Assembly (NCBI RefSeq): GCF_014649735.1
Contig: NZ_BMTP01000004.1
Location: forward strand, 1 to 64,000
Source: Streptomyces lavendofoliae
Lineage (GTDB): Bacteria > Actinomycetota > Actinomycetes > Streptomycetales > Streptomycetaceae
Direction of reading: 5' to 3'
Length of the DNA stretch: 64,000 nucleotides
Shown one piece after another: positions 1 to 9,028 of the stretch. The notes beneath the pieces were generated by a model, which did not search any database, was not told the DNA's origin, and saw only the letters and a program-made list of their open reading frames with translations. The translations under genes were made by a program, and so were the position numbers. How positions within the stretch are numbered: position 1 is the first letter of the stretch; each line of letters begins with the position of its first letter.

Positions 1-58
1 TTTCAGCGCCGATGGTACTGCAGGGGGGACCCTGTGGGAGAGTAGGACGCCGCCGAAC
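1..58 (+). rRNA. rrf: 5S ribosomal RNA, 3' end only
   Basis: The first 58 bases match the 3' half of actinobacterial 5S rRNA: the block around gatggtactgcaggggggac, then ctgtgggagagtaggacgcc and a GCCGAAC end. The 5' part lies outside the window. A strong terminator follows directly, so the window opens at the end of an rrn operon transcribed rightward. The exact 3' nucleotide is set from memory of Streptomyces 5S ends and could be off by one or two. Confidence 0.93.
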
Positions 59-65
59 AATCATT

Positions 66-109
66 AGCCTCAGTCCCCGGACATCATGTCCGGGGACTGA
101 GGCTTTTTT
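66..109 (+). terminator. rrn operon intrinsic terminator
   Basis: A perfect 18-bp inverted repeat (66-83 and 87-104) with a 3-base loop is followed by a run of T to 109. It sits 8 bases after the 5S end, as expected for rho-independent termination of an rRNA operon. Confidence 0.95.
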
Positions 110-201
110 GCGTTCCCGTGCGTTCTCGTGCGTTCCGGTGCGTCCAGTGCGTTCTCGAAAAGAGTTTGACGGGCTCCGGCGGGCGGCGGTCGGATGACGT
201 T

Positions 202-1071
202 ATGCACATCGACGACGAACTCGTGCGACGGCTGATCGCGGGACGGTTCCCGCAGTGGGCGGGGCTCGCGGTGCGGCGGGTTCCGTCCGGTGGCACGGTG
301 AACGCGGTGTACCGGCTCGGTGAGGACATGGTCGTCAGGCTTCCGCTCACCGAGGGCGGGGCGGCCGACGTGGCGCGGGAGCGGGCGTGGCTGCCCCGGC
401 TGGCGCCCCGGCTGCCGGCGGGCATCCCCGAGGTGCTGGGGGCGGGAGAGCCCGCCGAGGGCTTTCCGTGGCCGTGGTCGGTGTACCGGTGGCTGGAGGG
501 GGAGCATCCGCGGGCGGGTGCCGTGGTGGAGCCCGAGTCGCTGGCCGGGGACCTCGCGGAGTTCGTGGCCGCCATGTGGGGCGTCGACCTGCCGGACGCG
601 CCGGCGGCCTACCGGGGAGGGCCGCTCGGTTCGCTCGACGCGGGGACGCGGCGGGCGATCGAGACGCTGCGGGGCGTTCCGGAGGAGGACGTGGACTGTG
701 ATGCCGCCCTGGCCGTGTGGGAGGCCGCGCTGGCGGTGCCCGGCTGGGACGGGCCGCCGGTGTGGCTGCACGCCGACCTGATGCCCGGCAACCTGCTGGC
801 CGACCGGGGGAGGCTCACCTCCGTGATCGACTTCGGGTGCATGGGGGTTGGCGACCCGGCCTGCGACCTCTTCCCCGCGTGGAACCTGCTGCCGGACGGG
901 GCGAGAGAGGTCTTCCGGGAGAGGCTCGGCGTCGATGACGCGACGTGGGCGCGCGGGCGGGCGCGGACGCTTTCGCAGGCGTTGATCGCGCTGCCGTACC
1001 ACCGGCTGACGAACCCGTCGATGGCAGCCAACGCCCGGCATGTGATCCGGGCGGTGCTCGGTCCGCGGTGA
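202..1071 (+). CDS. aminoglycoside phosphotransferase (APH) family protein
   Basis: A 289-residue kinase-like protein. The C-terminal half carries the APH/choline-kinase catalytic loop HADLMPGN (H190, D192, N197) followed by the metal-binding D210 in IDFG. The N-terminal lobe shows a glycine-rich strand near residues 29-40. These are the ATP-binding and catalytic elements of the Brenner-motif kinases. I chose ATG 202 because the protein then opens like the family (MHIDDELVRRLI); an in-frame GTG at 118 would start almost inside the terminator region. The substrate is unknown: the family contains antibiotic, macrolide, homoserine and small-metabolite kinases, and nothing nearby points to a resistance role. 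It stands alone after the rrn operon. Confidence 0.85.
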   Translation: MHIDDELVRRLIAGRFPQWAGLAVRRVPSGGTVNAVYRLGEDMVVRLPLTEGGAADVARERAWLPRLAPRLPAGIPEVLGAGEPAEGFPWPWSVYRWLEGEHPRAGAVVEPESLAGDLAEFVAAMWGVDLPDAPAAYRGGPLGSLDAGTRRAIETLRGVPEEDVDCDAALAVWEAALAVPGWDGPPVWLHADLMPGNLLADRGRLTSVIDFGCMGVGDPACDLFPAWNLLPDGAREVFRERLGVDDATWARGRARTLSQALIALPYHRLTNPSMAANARHVIRAVLGPR

Positions 1072-1130
1072 TGCCGGCGCCGAGGGCGAAATGCGTTGCG
1101 GCGACAGGCCGGTGCGGTCAGGATCCGGTC

Positions 1131-1697
1131 ATGGAACACCGCATACGCACGGTCCGGGCCGACGAGTGGCCCAAGGCCCGGGACATCCGCCTCGACGCCC
1201 TCCGGGACCCCCTGGCGCCGCTCGCCTTCCTCGACACCTACGAGGCGGCGTCCGCCCGCGACGACGAGCACTGGGAGCAGTGGGCGGGCCGTGGGGCGGA
1301 AGGCAGCGACAGTGCCCGGCAGTTCGTCGCGGAGGCGCCGGACGGGTCCTGGGACGGCACGGTGACGGTCCTGGTCGAACGGGCGGGGCGGGAGACCGTG
1401 TTCGGTGAGGTTCCCGAGACGGATCAGACACATGTGGTCGGGGTGTACGTACGGCCCCGGGCGCGGGGTGCCGGGCTCGCGGAGGCGCTGTTCCGGGCCG
1501 CGGTGGAGTGGTCGTGGTCGACGGCCGGGGGTTCGGTGGAGCGCGTACGGCTGTTCGTGCACGAGCGGAACGGGCGGGCCGAGGCCTTCTACCGGAAGGC
1601 CGGCTTCGTACCGACGGGCGTCGGCTTCCCCGTGGAGGGCGACGGCAGCGGCGCGCGTGAGGTGGAGTACGAGATCCGGCGGCCCGTCAGGGGGTGA
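1131..1697 (+). CDS. GNAT family N-acetyltransferase
   Basis: A 188-residue GNAT-fold protein. The acetyl-CoA pyrophosphate loop is visible as RPRARGAGLA (about residues 108-117), preceded by the beta-4 strand VVGVYV, and the C-terminal part has the usual RNGRAEAFYRKAGF helix-strand element. ATG 1131 gives a normal GNAT start (HRIRTVRADEW). The acceptor substrate cannot be told from sequence. The gene ends with an 11-bp tail-to-tail overlap with the minus-strand coupling-protein gene, so transcription of the two converges. Confidence 0.88.
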   Translation: MEHRIRTVRADEWPKARDIRLDALRDPLAPLAFLDTYEAASARDDEHWEQWAGRGAEGSDSARQFVAEAPDGSWDGTVTVLVERAGRETVFGEVPETDQTHVVGVYVRPRARGAGLAEALFRAAVEWSWSTAGGSVERVRLFVHERNGRAEAFYRKAGFVPTGVGFPVEGDGSGAREVEYEIRRPVRG

Positions 1698-3243
1698 GGG
1701 GCTGGTCCGGCCAGCGGGCGCGGCCCTGTTCGGCCGAGCGGAGCAGGACGTGGGCGGGGAGCCCGAGGTCCTGACCGGCGGTCAGCAGGGCGGGCAGCGA
1801 CGGCAGGGGGGCCACGGCCGCGACGTCGTCGAGGACGAGCGTCAGTGGTGGGTCGAGCCGACCGGCGGATGACCGTGCGGCCATGCGGCGGCCGTGCTCG
1901 ACCACGTCTGAGGCGAGCGCGGTCAGCAGGGGCATCGCGCCCGGGTGGGTCCTCGGGTCCTCGATCGGTTCCCCCACCACATAAAGGGTGCCCCCTTCGG
2001 CGAGGAAAGATTCCAGTGCCAGCGAATCAGTTCGATTCGGTGTGCACGCCTCGCGGATATGGACCGAGGAGAGGGACGACAGTGCCCGTACGGCCAACTC
2101 CTGGGCGACCTCGCGCCGTTCCGGGTACGCGGTGAGGGCCGATTCGAGGAGGCCGGCGTGGCTGTTGGTGGCCTTGGGGTGCGTACGGAGGATGCGTACG
2201 GGTTCGTGGGCGCCGTTGTTCTGGGCCCAGCGCTGGACCTGCTTGAAGGGGCGTCCGTCCACGGCGGCGGCGTGCAGCCAGCAGCGGAGGAGCGTCTCGG
2301 CCGTGTCGGCGACGGCGGCGTCCACACGGGCCCGGGGGCGCACCGGCGCGAGCAGGGCGGCAGCGCGGGCGGCGGCGGTCGCGGTGTCCTCGCAGCCCTG
2401 GGTGGGCGACCAGTGCAGCCGCGCGGGTGTGTCGCACAGGTGGCCCGGGTCATAGACGAGCACGGGGCCGAGCTTGGCGCGGGCGTCCTTGGTGTCGGAC
2501 CACAGGGCCGGGTCGGATGTGACGACCAGGGCGGGTCCGGCCGCGTCCTCGACGGCCCTGCGGGCGGCCGGGCGACGGGTGGTGGCGTCGCCGTAGAGGA
2601 GGCGGGGCGCGGCGGCCGGTGGTGCCTCCGGTACGGCTGTGGGGGCGGCGGGCGCGACCTGGGCCGGCGGCGCCACGGGCGGGGGAGTGGGCGGGGGCGC
2701 GGGTGCGTACGGGGCGTCCGCCGGGGCCGGCGCCGTGCCGTACGCCGCGGGGGGCGCGGTGGCAGGCGCCTGCCGCCGTAGCGTGTCCGGCACCGGGGCG
2801 TGCACCGCGTCGGGCACCTCGTCACCCGTCGGCGCCCGGGCCGGTACCCGTGCCGGGTCCCGCCGTGCCGCCGCCGCACGGGCGTGTGCCGCTCCGGCCG
2901 CCCGGACCGCGCGCCAGCGGGCGAGCGTCCCGACGACGAAGACGGCCAGCACCACCAGCACGAGCAGCTCGCTGATGAACAGGCCCCAGAACAGCCCGTA
3001 CCCCGAGAGCTGCGCCGCCGGGGTGGCCGGCCAGGCCCCGGCCAGGTCCTGGGGCTGGGAGACCAGGCTCCGTATCGCGAGCGGCGTCCGGGCGAACGTC
3101 ACCTCGTCGGGCCACGCGCCGTGCGCGAACAGCCCCGACAGCCCGGTCGCCGTCCACGCCAGCAGCGTCACGCCCAGCAGGAAGCCCAGCAGCCCCAGCA
3201 GGAGGCCGTCGGGGATGCCGCGCTCCTCGGCCTTGCGGTCCAT
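1687..3243 (-). CDS. VirD4/TraG-like coupling protein, degenerate ATPase
   Basis: A 518-residue protein and the last gene of the T4SS-like operon. Two N-terminal membrane helices (about 13-33 and 85-106) are followed by a long Pro/Ala-rich linker (about 110-210) and a cytosolic domain. That domain retains VirD4/TraG landmarks: VVTSDPALW near the usual TS-K-D motif, LVYDPGHL, and near the C-terminus LVLDDVAAVAPLPSLP (D472, D473), matching the Walker B and following segment of TraG proteins. I see no GxxGxGK[ST] Walker A where it should precede VVTSDP, so ATP hydrolysis is doubtful. Start and stop are 1 nt from the upstream VirB4 gene, implying translational coupling. It could be a structural or regulatory remnant of a coupling protein. 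Confidence 0.72.
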   Translation of the reverse strand: MDRKAEERGIPDGLLLGLLGFLLGVTLLAWTATGLSGLFAHGAWPDEVTFARTPLAIRSLVSQPQDLAGAWPATPAAQLSGYGLFWGLFISELLVLVVLAVFVVGTLARWRAVRAAGAAHARAAAARRDPARVPARAPTGDEVPDAVHAPVPDTLRRQAPATAPPAAYGTAPAPADAPYAPAPPPTPPPVAPPAQVAPAAPTAVPEAPPAAAPRLLYGDATTRRPAARRAVEDAAGPALVVTSDPALWSDTKDARAKLGPVLVYDPGHLCDTPARLHWSPTQGCEDTATAAARAAALLAPVRPRARVDAAVADTAETLLRCWLHAAAVDGRPFKQVQRWAQNNGAHEPVRILRTHPKATNSHAGLLESALTAYPERREVAQELAVRALSSLSSVHIREACTPNRTDSLALESFLAEGGTLYVVGEPIEDPRTHPGAMPLLTALASDVVEHGRRMAARSSAGRLDPPLTLVLDDVAAVAPLPSLPALLTAGQDLGLPAHVLLRSAEQGRARWPDQPLTP

Positions 3244-3244
3244 G

Positions 3245-4651
3245 TCACGCCACCGTCGACTGGGACGACTCGTTCATCTGCCGTTCGATGAGGGCCGCGC
3301 GCTGCTCCGCCTCCCATTCGGCGGCCTGCACGTCCTCCGGCAGCGAGGACGACGACTCCGTCATCGCCCGGTCCGTGTAGACCAGGGGCCGCTCCGCCTC
3401 CGTGACCAGGTGCTTGACCACCTGCACATTGCCGTTCACGTCCCAGACGGCGATGCCCGGCGTGAGGGTGGGGATGATCTCCACCGCCCACCGGGGCAGG
3501 CCGAGGACCCGGCCGGTGGCCCGTGCCTCGTCGGCCTTCTGGGCGTAGATGGTCCGGGTGGACGCCATCTTGAGGATGGCCGCCGCCTCGCGTGCCGCCG
3601 CCCCGTCCACGACGTCGCTGAGGTGGTGGACCACCGCCACGAAGGACAGGCCGAGGCGCCGGCCGAACTTCAGCAGCCGCTGGAACAGCTGGGCCACGAA
3701 GGGGCTGTTGATGATGTGCCACGCCTCCTCCACCAGGAAGATGCGCTTCTTGCGGTCGGGCCGGATCCAGGTGTGCTCCAGCCACACCCCGACGATGGCC
3801 ATCAGGATCGGCATGGCGATCGAGTTGCGGTCGATGTGGGAGAGGTCGAAGACGATGAGCGGGGCGTCGAGGTCGATGCCGACCGTCGTCGGTCCGTCGA
3901 ACATGCCCCGCAGGTCGCCGTCGACGAGCCGGTCGAGGACGAGGGCGACGTCCAGGCCCCATGCCCGTACGTCGTCTATGTCGACGTTCATCGCCGCCGC
4001 CGACTCCGGTTCCGGGTGGCGCAGCTGTTCGACGATGTCGGTCAGGACGGGCTGGCGGTCGGTGATGGTCTGGTTCACGTACGCGTGGGCGACCTTGAGG
4101 GCGAAGCCGGACCGCTCGTCCAGGCCGTGCCCCATCGCGACCTCGATGATCGTCCGGAGCAGCGCCAGCTGGCCGGTGGTGGTGATCGACGGGTCGAGGG
4201 GGTTGAGCCGGATGCCGTCGTTGAGGGCGGCGGCCGGGTCGAGGCGGATGGGAGTTATCCCCAGTTCCTCCGCGATGAGGTTCCATTCGCCGACCCCGTC
4301 CTCGCCCTGGGCGTCGAGGACGACGACCTGTCGGTCGCGGAAGCGCAGCTGACGCAGGACGTAGGTCTTCTCCAGCGCCGACTTGCCGTTGCCGGACTCG
4401 CCGAGAACCAGCCAGTGCGGGGCGGGGAGCTGCTGGCCGTACAGCTGGAACGGGTCGTAGATGTACCCCTTGCCGCTGTACACCTCGCGCCCGATGATCA
4501 CGCCGGAGTCGCCCAGGCCGGGCGCGGCGGTCGGCAGGTAGACGGCCTGGGCCTGGCCCGTCGAGGTACGGACGGGAAGGCGGGTCGTCTCGACCTTCCC
4601 GAAGAGGAAGGCGGTGAAGGCCTCGGTGAGGACGGACAGCGGATCTCGCAT
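3245..4651 (-). CDS. VirB4-like secretion ATPase
   Basis: A 468-residue P-loop ATPase. Walker A is GESGNGKS (residues 84-91) and Walker B is RIFLVEEAW (303-311), the form used by VirB4/TraC/HerA-FtsK-type motors. LLKFGRRLGLSF and the conserved VVHHLSD that follow also fit VirB4. The family normally has a long N-terminal membrane-recruitment domain; here it is short (about 80 residues), while the neighbouring 517-residue SCO6880-family protein is encoded just upstream, so the N-terminal role may be split into a separate polypeptide. In secretion systems this ATPase powers assembly or substrate movement at the inner face of the membrane. It lies 15 nt downstream of the previous cistron and 1 nt upstream of the next. 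Confidence 0.85.
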   Translation of the reverse strand: MRDPLSVLTEAFTAFLFGKVETTRLPVRTSTGQAQAVYLPTAAPGLGDSGVIIGREVYSGKGYIYDPFQLYGQQLPAPHWLVLGESGNGKSALEKTYVLRQLRFRDRQVVVLDAQGEDGVGEWNLIAEELGITPIRLDPAAALNDGIRLNPLDPSITTTGQLALLRTIIEVAMGHGLDERSGFALKVAHAYVNQTITDRQPVLTDIVEQLRHPEPESAAAMNVDIDDVRAWGLDVALVLDRLVDGDLRGMFDGPTTVGIDLDAPLIVFDLSHIDRNSIAMPILMAIVGVWLEHTWIRPDRKKRIFLVEEAWHIINSPFVAQLFQRLLKFGRRLGLSFVAVVHHLSDVVDGAAAREAAAILKMASTRTIYAQKADEARATGRVLGLPRWAVEIIPTLTPGIAVWDVNGNVQVVKHLVTEAERPLVYTDRAMTESSSSLPEDVQAAEWEAEQRAALIERQMNESSQSTVA

Positions 4652-4666
4652 CAGGATCAGGTGCCC

Positions 4667-6220
4667 CTATCGGCGGATGCCGGTCGCGAACGGCAAGGTG
4701 TTCACAAAGGCCCGGTGGTGCTCGCGGTCGCACCACTCCAGCTTCAGATACGACTTGCCGGCCGAGGCCCTGATCGTCCGCTTGTCCCTGGCCAGGGCCT
4801 CGGGCGTACGAGACGACACAGTGATGTACCCGACGAGGTTGACTCCCGCCGCTCCGCTGGCGAGATCTTCACCCCGCTGGTCGAGCCGGCCGTGGGCGGC
4901 GATGTCACGCGGGTCGATGGTGCGGTTCATCTTGGCGGCGCGGCTGGCCTCGGCCTCGTCGTTGGTCTTCTCGGTCAGCATGCGTTCGATGGCGACCTCG
5001 GTGGGTTCGAGGTCCATGCAGACGGCGACGGTGCGGATGACGTCGGGGGTGTGGACGAGGAGCGGTGCGAGGAAGTTCACGCCGACGGGGGTCATCGGCC
5101 ACTCCTTGACCCACGCGGTGGCGTGGCACCAGGGTGCGCGGGTCGACGACTCGCGGGTCTTGGCCTGGAGGTACGTCGGTTCGACGGCGTCGAGTTCGGC
5201 GGGCCAGGCGTTTCGCTTCGTCATCGCCTGGATGTGGTCGATGGGGTGGTCCGGGTCGTACATGGAGTGCACGAGGGACGCCAGGCGGGACTGGCCGAGG
5301 GGCTGGCGGACGCGGATGTCGGCCTCGGCGAGGCGGGCGCAGATGTCGGTCAGCTCGCGGGCCATGACGACCGCGAGGCCGGCGTCCTTGTCGAGCTTGC
5401 GGCCGCCGGTCGCCTGACGGGCGGCGCGGGCCATGGTGTGGGCCTCGGCGGCCAGTTCGCGGGTGTAGTGCATGCAGGCGACCAGGTACGCGCGGTGCTG
5501 CTCGCTGGAGGTCGACACCATGGACTGGAGCTGCTCGTAGGAGTCGCGGAGCCAGCCGGGGGCGCTCGGGTCGCCGCGCTGGGCGACGTCCTTGGCGTGG
5601 GCGTCGGGGTCGGCGGGGAGGGTGCGGGCGAGCATCTGGAGGCGGGTGACGAAGCCGTCGCCGTTGGCCACGTGCTTGAGGAGGGTGCCGAAACGGTCCA
5701 CCAGGGCTTCCTGGTCCTCGCTGTCGCGCAGGCCGACGCCGGGTCCCTCGATCTCGATGGCGGCGGTGACGGTGCGGCGGTCGGCGTGGAGCAGGACGGC
5801 GATCTCGTCGGGCCCGAAGGGGGCGGAGAGCCAGTTGATGCGGCCGATGCCGGGGGGCGGGCCGACCTCGATCTCGCGGCCGTCGAGGCGGGTGCCCGCC
5901 TCCATGGCCGTGGAGCGGTAGGTGGTGCCCTGGCGGAGGGTGCGCTTGTAGCTGCGGTTGATCTCGAACCACTTGTAGAAGGTGCGGCCCTTGTACGGGA
6001 CGTACACGGCGGCGAGCGCGAGCATGGGGAACCCCATGAGCGTCACGATCCGCAGGGACAGGACGGGGACCAGCAGCCCGCTCATCATGCCGAGGAACGC
6101 GCCGGCGATGATCAGCGCGATCTCGCCGGTCTCGCGGTTCTTGCCGACGATCGCGTTCGGCCGGGCCCGGCCGATCAGATACGTGCGGCGGGGCGTGATC
6201 GTCTGGGACTGGGTCGTCAA
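4667..6220 (-). CDS. SCO6880-family T4SS-associated membrane protein
   Basis: A 517-residue protein with a short cytosolic N-terminus, two adjacent membrane helices (about 34-55 and 58-75), and a large soluble domain. This matches the actinobacterial SCO6880 family found next to VirB4 ATPases; the small two-helix part resembles PrgI/VirB3 proteins and the rest resembles the N-terminal domain of VirB4. The start is TTG 6220, overlapping the TGA of the preceding gene (TTGA), with a strong AGGAGG at about 6227-6236 that decides this start. Its function is inferred from context as the membrane platform for the ATPase. Confidence 0.8.
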   Translation of the reverse strand: MTTQSQTITPRRTYLIGRARPNAIVGKNRETGEIALIIAGAFLGMMSGLLVPVLSLRIVTLMGFPMLALAAVYVPYKGRTFYKWFEINRSYKRTLRQGTTYRSTAMEAGTRLDGREIEVGPPPGIGRINWLSAPFGPDEIAVLLHADRRTVTAAIEIEGPGVGLRDSEDQEALVDRFGTLLKHVANGDGFVTRLQMLARTLPADPDAHAKDVAQRGDPSAPGWLRDSYEQLQSMVSTSSEQHRAYLVACMHYTRELAAEAHTMARAARQATGGRKLDKDAGLAVVMARELTDICARLAEADIRVRQPLGQSRLASLVHSMYDPDHPIDHIQAMTKRNAWPAELDAVEPTYLQAKTRESSTRAPWCHATAWVKEWPMTPVGVNFLAPLLVHTPDVIRTVAVCMDLEPTEVAIERMLTEKTNDEAEASRAAKMNRTIDPRDIAAHGRLDQRGEDLASGAAGVNLVGYITVSSRTPEALARDKRTIRASAGKSYLKLEWCDREHHRAFVNTLPFATGIRR

Positions 6221-7590
6221 CGCCCTCCACCTCCTGTGCTTCCTGTGCTGCTGCCTGTGCCGGTGTTGCTCTTACGGTGGGTGTGCGGCGTACCGCTGGT
6301 GCCCGGGCTGCGGGGCGGGGGTGCGGCGGAGGGGACGGATCCGCCGTTGCCGCCGCTCCCGGCGGGTGTGCCGCCGGAGGGCTGGTTGCGGGAGCTGTGG
6401 GCGGCGACGCCGCCGGACACGGCGCTCGCCGCCTGCGTGTTGCCGCCGCCACCGCCGCCGCGCTGGTGGTTGCGGCTGCTGTGGGTCTTGATGCCCTGTG
6501 AGACGAGCGCGGCGGGCGAGGAGATGACGGCGGCGGCCTGGGAGCCGTCGGTGGCCTGCTTGCGGTTCGTACGGGCGGAGGCGATCTCGTCGCCGAAGCC
6601 GGGGACGAAGCGGTAGATCATCGCCGACGCGAAGATCGCCAGCAGGATGATGGCGAGGCCGGACACGACGGCCGAGAACGCGTCGGGGCCGTCGTCGGAT
6701 GACAGTGCCCCGGCGAGGCCGAGGACGATGACGATGACCGGCTTGACCAGGACCACCGCGATCATGATTCCGGCCCAGCGGCGGACGTGTCCCCACATGT
6801 TCTTGTCGACCAGCCCGGCGTACACCACGGTGCCGAGCAGCGCGCCGACGTAGAGCAGGGCGGCACGGATGACGAGCTCGAGCCAGAGGATGCCGGCCGC
6901 GAGGATCGAGACCAGGGACACGACGATCAGCATGATCGGCCCGCCGCCGATGCCCTCGCCCTTCTTGAGCGCCTCGGCGAACGTCCCGAAGAACGTGTCG
7001 GTCTGCCCGCCGCTGCCGCTGGCGATCACCTCGGTGACGCCGTCGGTCGCCGAGACGACGGTGTAGAGGATGAGCGGGGTGAACGCGGAGGCCAGGACGG
7101 TGAGCCACAGGAAGCCGATGGCCTCCGACATCGCCGTCGCCAGGGGCACGCCCCGGATGGCGCGCTTGGCGACCGCGAGGAGCCACAGAACGAGGGTGAG
7201 GACGGTGGAGGCGGCGAAGACGACGGCGTACTGCTGGAGGAACCTGGGGTTGGTGAAGTCCACCTCGGCGGTGCTCTTCACGGCCTCGCTGAGCTTGCCC
7301 ACGATCCACGCGGCGGCGTCGGCGCAGCCCCGCGCGAGGGACGCGAGCGGGTCGAGGGCGGCGGTGGGGTCGGCGGGGTTGGAGCGAGGGGCGCCGGGGG
7401 CGGGGTCGCCTGTCTCGCACAGGTCGCGTGCGGGACCCGCGATGAGCCCGCAACCGTTGCCGCTCGGGCTGGGCGACGGGGTGGGAGTGGGCGCCGCGGC
7501 GGCCCTTGCCGCGAGGAGGAACACGGCGGACTGGACGGCCGCCAGCGTCACGAGGACGGAGCGTCCACGGTGCCGAGGGTTACCGGGCAT
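6217..7590 (-). CDS. VirB6/TrbL-like polytopic membrane protein
   Basis: A 457-residue protein. A signal peptide (about 1-33, ending ARAAAA) is followed by a short extracellular segment with Cys-containing GNGCGLIAG and DLCETG. Six or so membrane helices then span about 120-330, and a Gly/Ser/Asn/Pro-rich cytosolic tail covers about 345-457. The layout is that of VirB6/TrbL channel proteins of Gram-positive T4SSs. The tail contains repeated HSSRN(H/Q) units. The gene overlaps the upstream cistron by 11 bp and the downstream one by 4 bp, so the operon is tightly coupled. Confidence 0.78.
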   Translation of the reverse strand: MPGNPRHRGRSVLVTLAAVQSAVFLLAARAAAAPTPTPSPSPSGNGCGLIAGPARDLCETGDPAPGAPRSNPADPTAALDPLASLARGCADAAAWIVGKLSEAVKSTAEVDFTNPRFLQQYAVVFAASTVLTLVLWLLAVAKRAIRGVPLATAMSEAIGFLWLTVLASAFTPLILYTVVSATDGVTEVIASGSGGQTDTFFGTFAEALKKGEGIGGGPIMLIVVSLVSILAAGILWLELVIRAALLYVGALLGTVVYAGLVDKNMWGHVRRWAGIMIAVVLVKPVIVIVLGLAGALSSDDGPDAFSAVVSGLAIILLAIFASAMIYRFVPGFGDEIASARTNRKQATDGSQAAAVISSPAALVSQGIKTHSSRNHQRGGGGGGNTQAASAVSGGVAAHSSRNQPSGGTPAGSGGNGGSVPSAAPPPRSPGTSGTPHTHRKSNTGTGSSTGSTGGGGR

Positions 7591-8428
7591 ACGTGAACCC
7601 TCCGTATTCGTTGACCGCTCCGGCGATCTCGTCGGACCCCGAAACGGGGTTGTCCCCGGTGACCGGGGTGGGACCGGTCTTCTGTGACGTCTCCAGCACC
7701 TTCCAGTCGGAGCCGTTCCACTTCAGCTTCAGACTCACGGTGAACCATCCGCTGGTCACCGGCTTGGTGGACGTTTCTCCGGTCAGGCCGAAAAGGCCCA
7801 TGCACCAGACCTCGACGTCGGCGGTGCCAGGTGTGAAGTTCTTGACCTTCGTACCGGCGGGCAGCGTCCGGTTCACGAAAGTGGAGCCGGATGGCGCGCT
7901 GCCGTCCGCCTTCAGGCCGATCTGGCTGAGGAACGCCTCCGAGTAGTCGGCATCGAAGCCCGATTGCAGTTTGTCCCGTGTGCTCGCGTCCGCGATGGCC
8001 CGGACGATCTCACGACGCCGTTCCGTGTTGAACATCCCGTCGGAGCCCAGCGCCACCGCGTAGTTCGCCGCCGCGCTCTGCGCTCCCTGTTCGTCGTGGG
8101 CGTAGCCCGCCGGGATGGTGCCGTTCTTGCCCGACACCGGCCTGACGCCCGTCGCGGCCGTGGGGGCGGCGTCGCGCTGGGCGGAGGCGTCCGAGGGGGT
8201 GTCGTCGCCGCCACCGCCGCGGTTCGCGAAGGCGATGGCGGCGATCAGCAGCACCACCACGCCCACCACCGTGATCAGCGACCGCGAGTTGCGGGCCGGG
8301 CGGCGGGCGCCGCCGTAGACGCCGCCGTAGACGTCACCGGCGCCGCTGTCGGGCAGGCGGGTACGGGTCTGCCCCGTGCCACCGCCTCCCGTGCTGCTGG
8401 CGCCGCCGTGCTCGTCGCCGAGGCTCAT
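7580..8428 (-). CDS. VirB8/TcpC-like conjugal-transfer-type protein
   Basis: A 282-residue bitopic protein: a Gly/Ser-rich cytosolic N-terminus (1-48), one membrane helix (about 49-68, SLITVVGVVVLLIAAIAFA) and an extracellular domain of about 200 residues. The extracellular part has the size and pattern (helix-rich start, then beta strands such as GWFTVSLKLKW and VEVWCMGLFG) of NTF2-like VirB8/TcpC domains. In such systems the protein is an essential assembly factor linking the membrane channel to the wall side. It ends in TAA, uncommon in this genome. Assignment rests on topology plus operon position. Confidence 0.7.
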   Translation of the reverse strand: MSLGDEHGGASSTGGGGTGQTRTRLPDSGAGDVYGGVYGGARRPARNSRSLITVVGVVVLLIAAIAFANRGGGGDDTPSDASAQRDAAPTAATGVRPVSGKNGTIPAGYAHDEQGAQSAAANYAVALGSDGMFNTERRREIVRAIADASTRDKLQSGFDADYSEAFLSQIGLKADGSAPSGSTFVNRTLPAGTKVKNFTPGTADVEVWCMGLFGLTGETSTKPVTSGWFTVSLKLKWNGSDWKVLETSQKTGPTPVTGDNPVSGSDEIAGAVNEYGGFTYAR

Positions 8429-8527
8429 GACGGGTACGCCCCCTCAACCGTTCGCTGATCTGTATGGTGACTGGACATCAGGTGGCGCGCCTCTAGGGGA
8501 GAGCCTGGGATAACGCCTGGCGGAGGG

Positions 8528-8845
8528 TCAGACGGCCATTCCGTACACGATGGTGAACAGCGTTCCCAGTGATCCGATGATGAAGACCCCGGTGAGGCCG
8601 GCCACGATCAGCCCCTTGCCCTGCTCGGCGCTGAACGTGTCCCGGAGCGCGGTCGCGCCGATGCGCTGCTTGGCCGCGCCCCAGATCGCGATGCCGAGGC
8701 ACAGCAGGATGGCCACGGCCATCACCACCTCGATCATCACGCGGGCCTCGTTCCCCAGGCTCCCGAAGGGCCCCCAGTTGGGGGCGATTCCGCCAATGAT
8801 GGTGGTGATGTCGCCTTTTTCGGCCGCCAGGTACATGTAACTCAC
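8528..8845 (-). CDS. small two-helix membrane protein, VirB2/TrbC pilin-like
   Basis: A 105-residue protein with two membrane helices (about 36-58 and 77-100) joined by a basic loop (AAKQRIGATALRDTF). This is the size and topology of the VirB2/TrbC-type small subunits that stand first in Gram-positive T4SS operons. GTG 8845 is preceded by AGGGG; an in-frame ATG nine bases later (8836) is an alternative start. It is the promoter-proximal gene of the operon; a 99-bp gap separates it from the VirB8-like gene. Confidence 0.72.
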   Translation of the reverse strand: MSYMYLAAEKGDITTIIGGIAPNWGPFGSLGNEARVMIEVVMAVAILLCLGIAIWGAAKQRIGATALRDTFSAEQGKGLIVAGLTGVFIIGSLGTLFTIVYGMAV

Positions 8846-9028
8846 CGCCCCTGTTGGGTAGTTCGTCGCCCCTGCCCCATGGCACGGGTCACCGCACTAT
8901 CTTCGCTGATGAAACCGCCCATGTGCGCCGACTTGGCTGGTCTCTTTACCCGATCCCCGCACCTTTGACCGGTCCGGGCGCCCTGACCTGCGAAGGCGGG
9001 GGGCCGGACGGATGCGAGTACGCGTATC

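Noticed and set aside
202..1071. Aminoglycoside resistance gene
   Set aside because: The APH fold is shared by many metabolite kinases, and no resistance context or specific subfamily motif is visible.
2639..6616. A 1325-codon open frame on the plus strand
   Set aside because: It is antisense to three well-supported secretion genes, is low in conserved motifs and arises from the high GC bias that removes stop codons.
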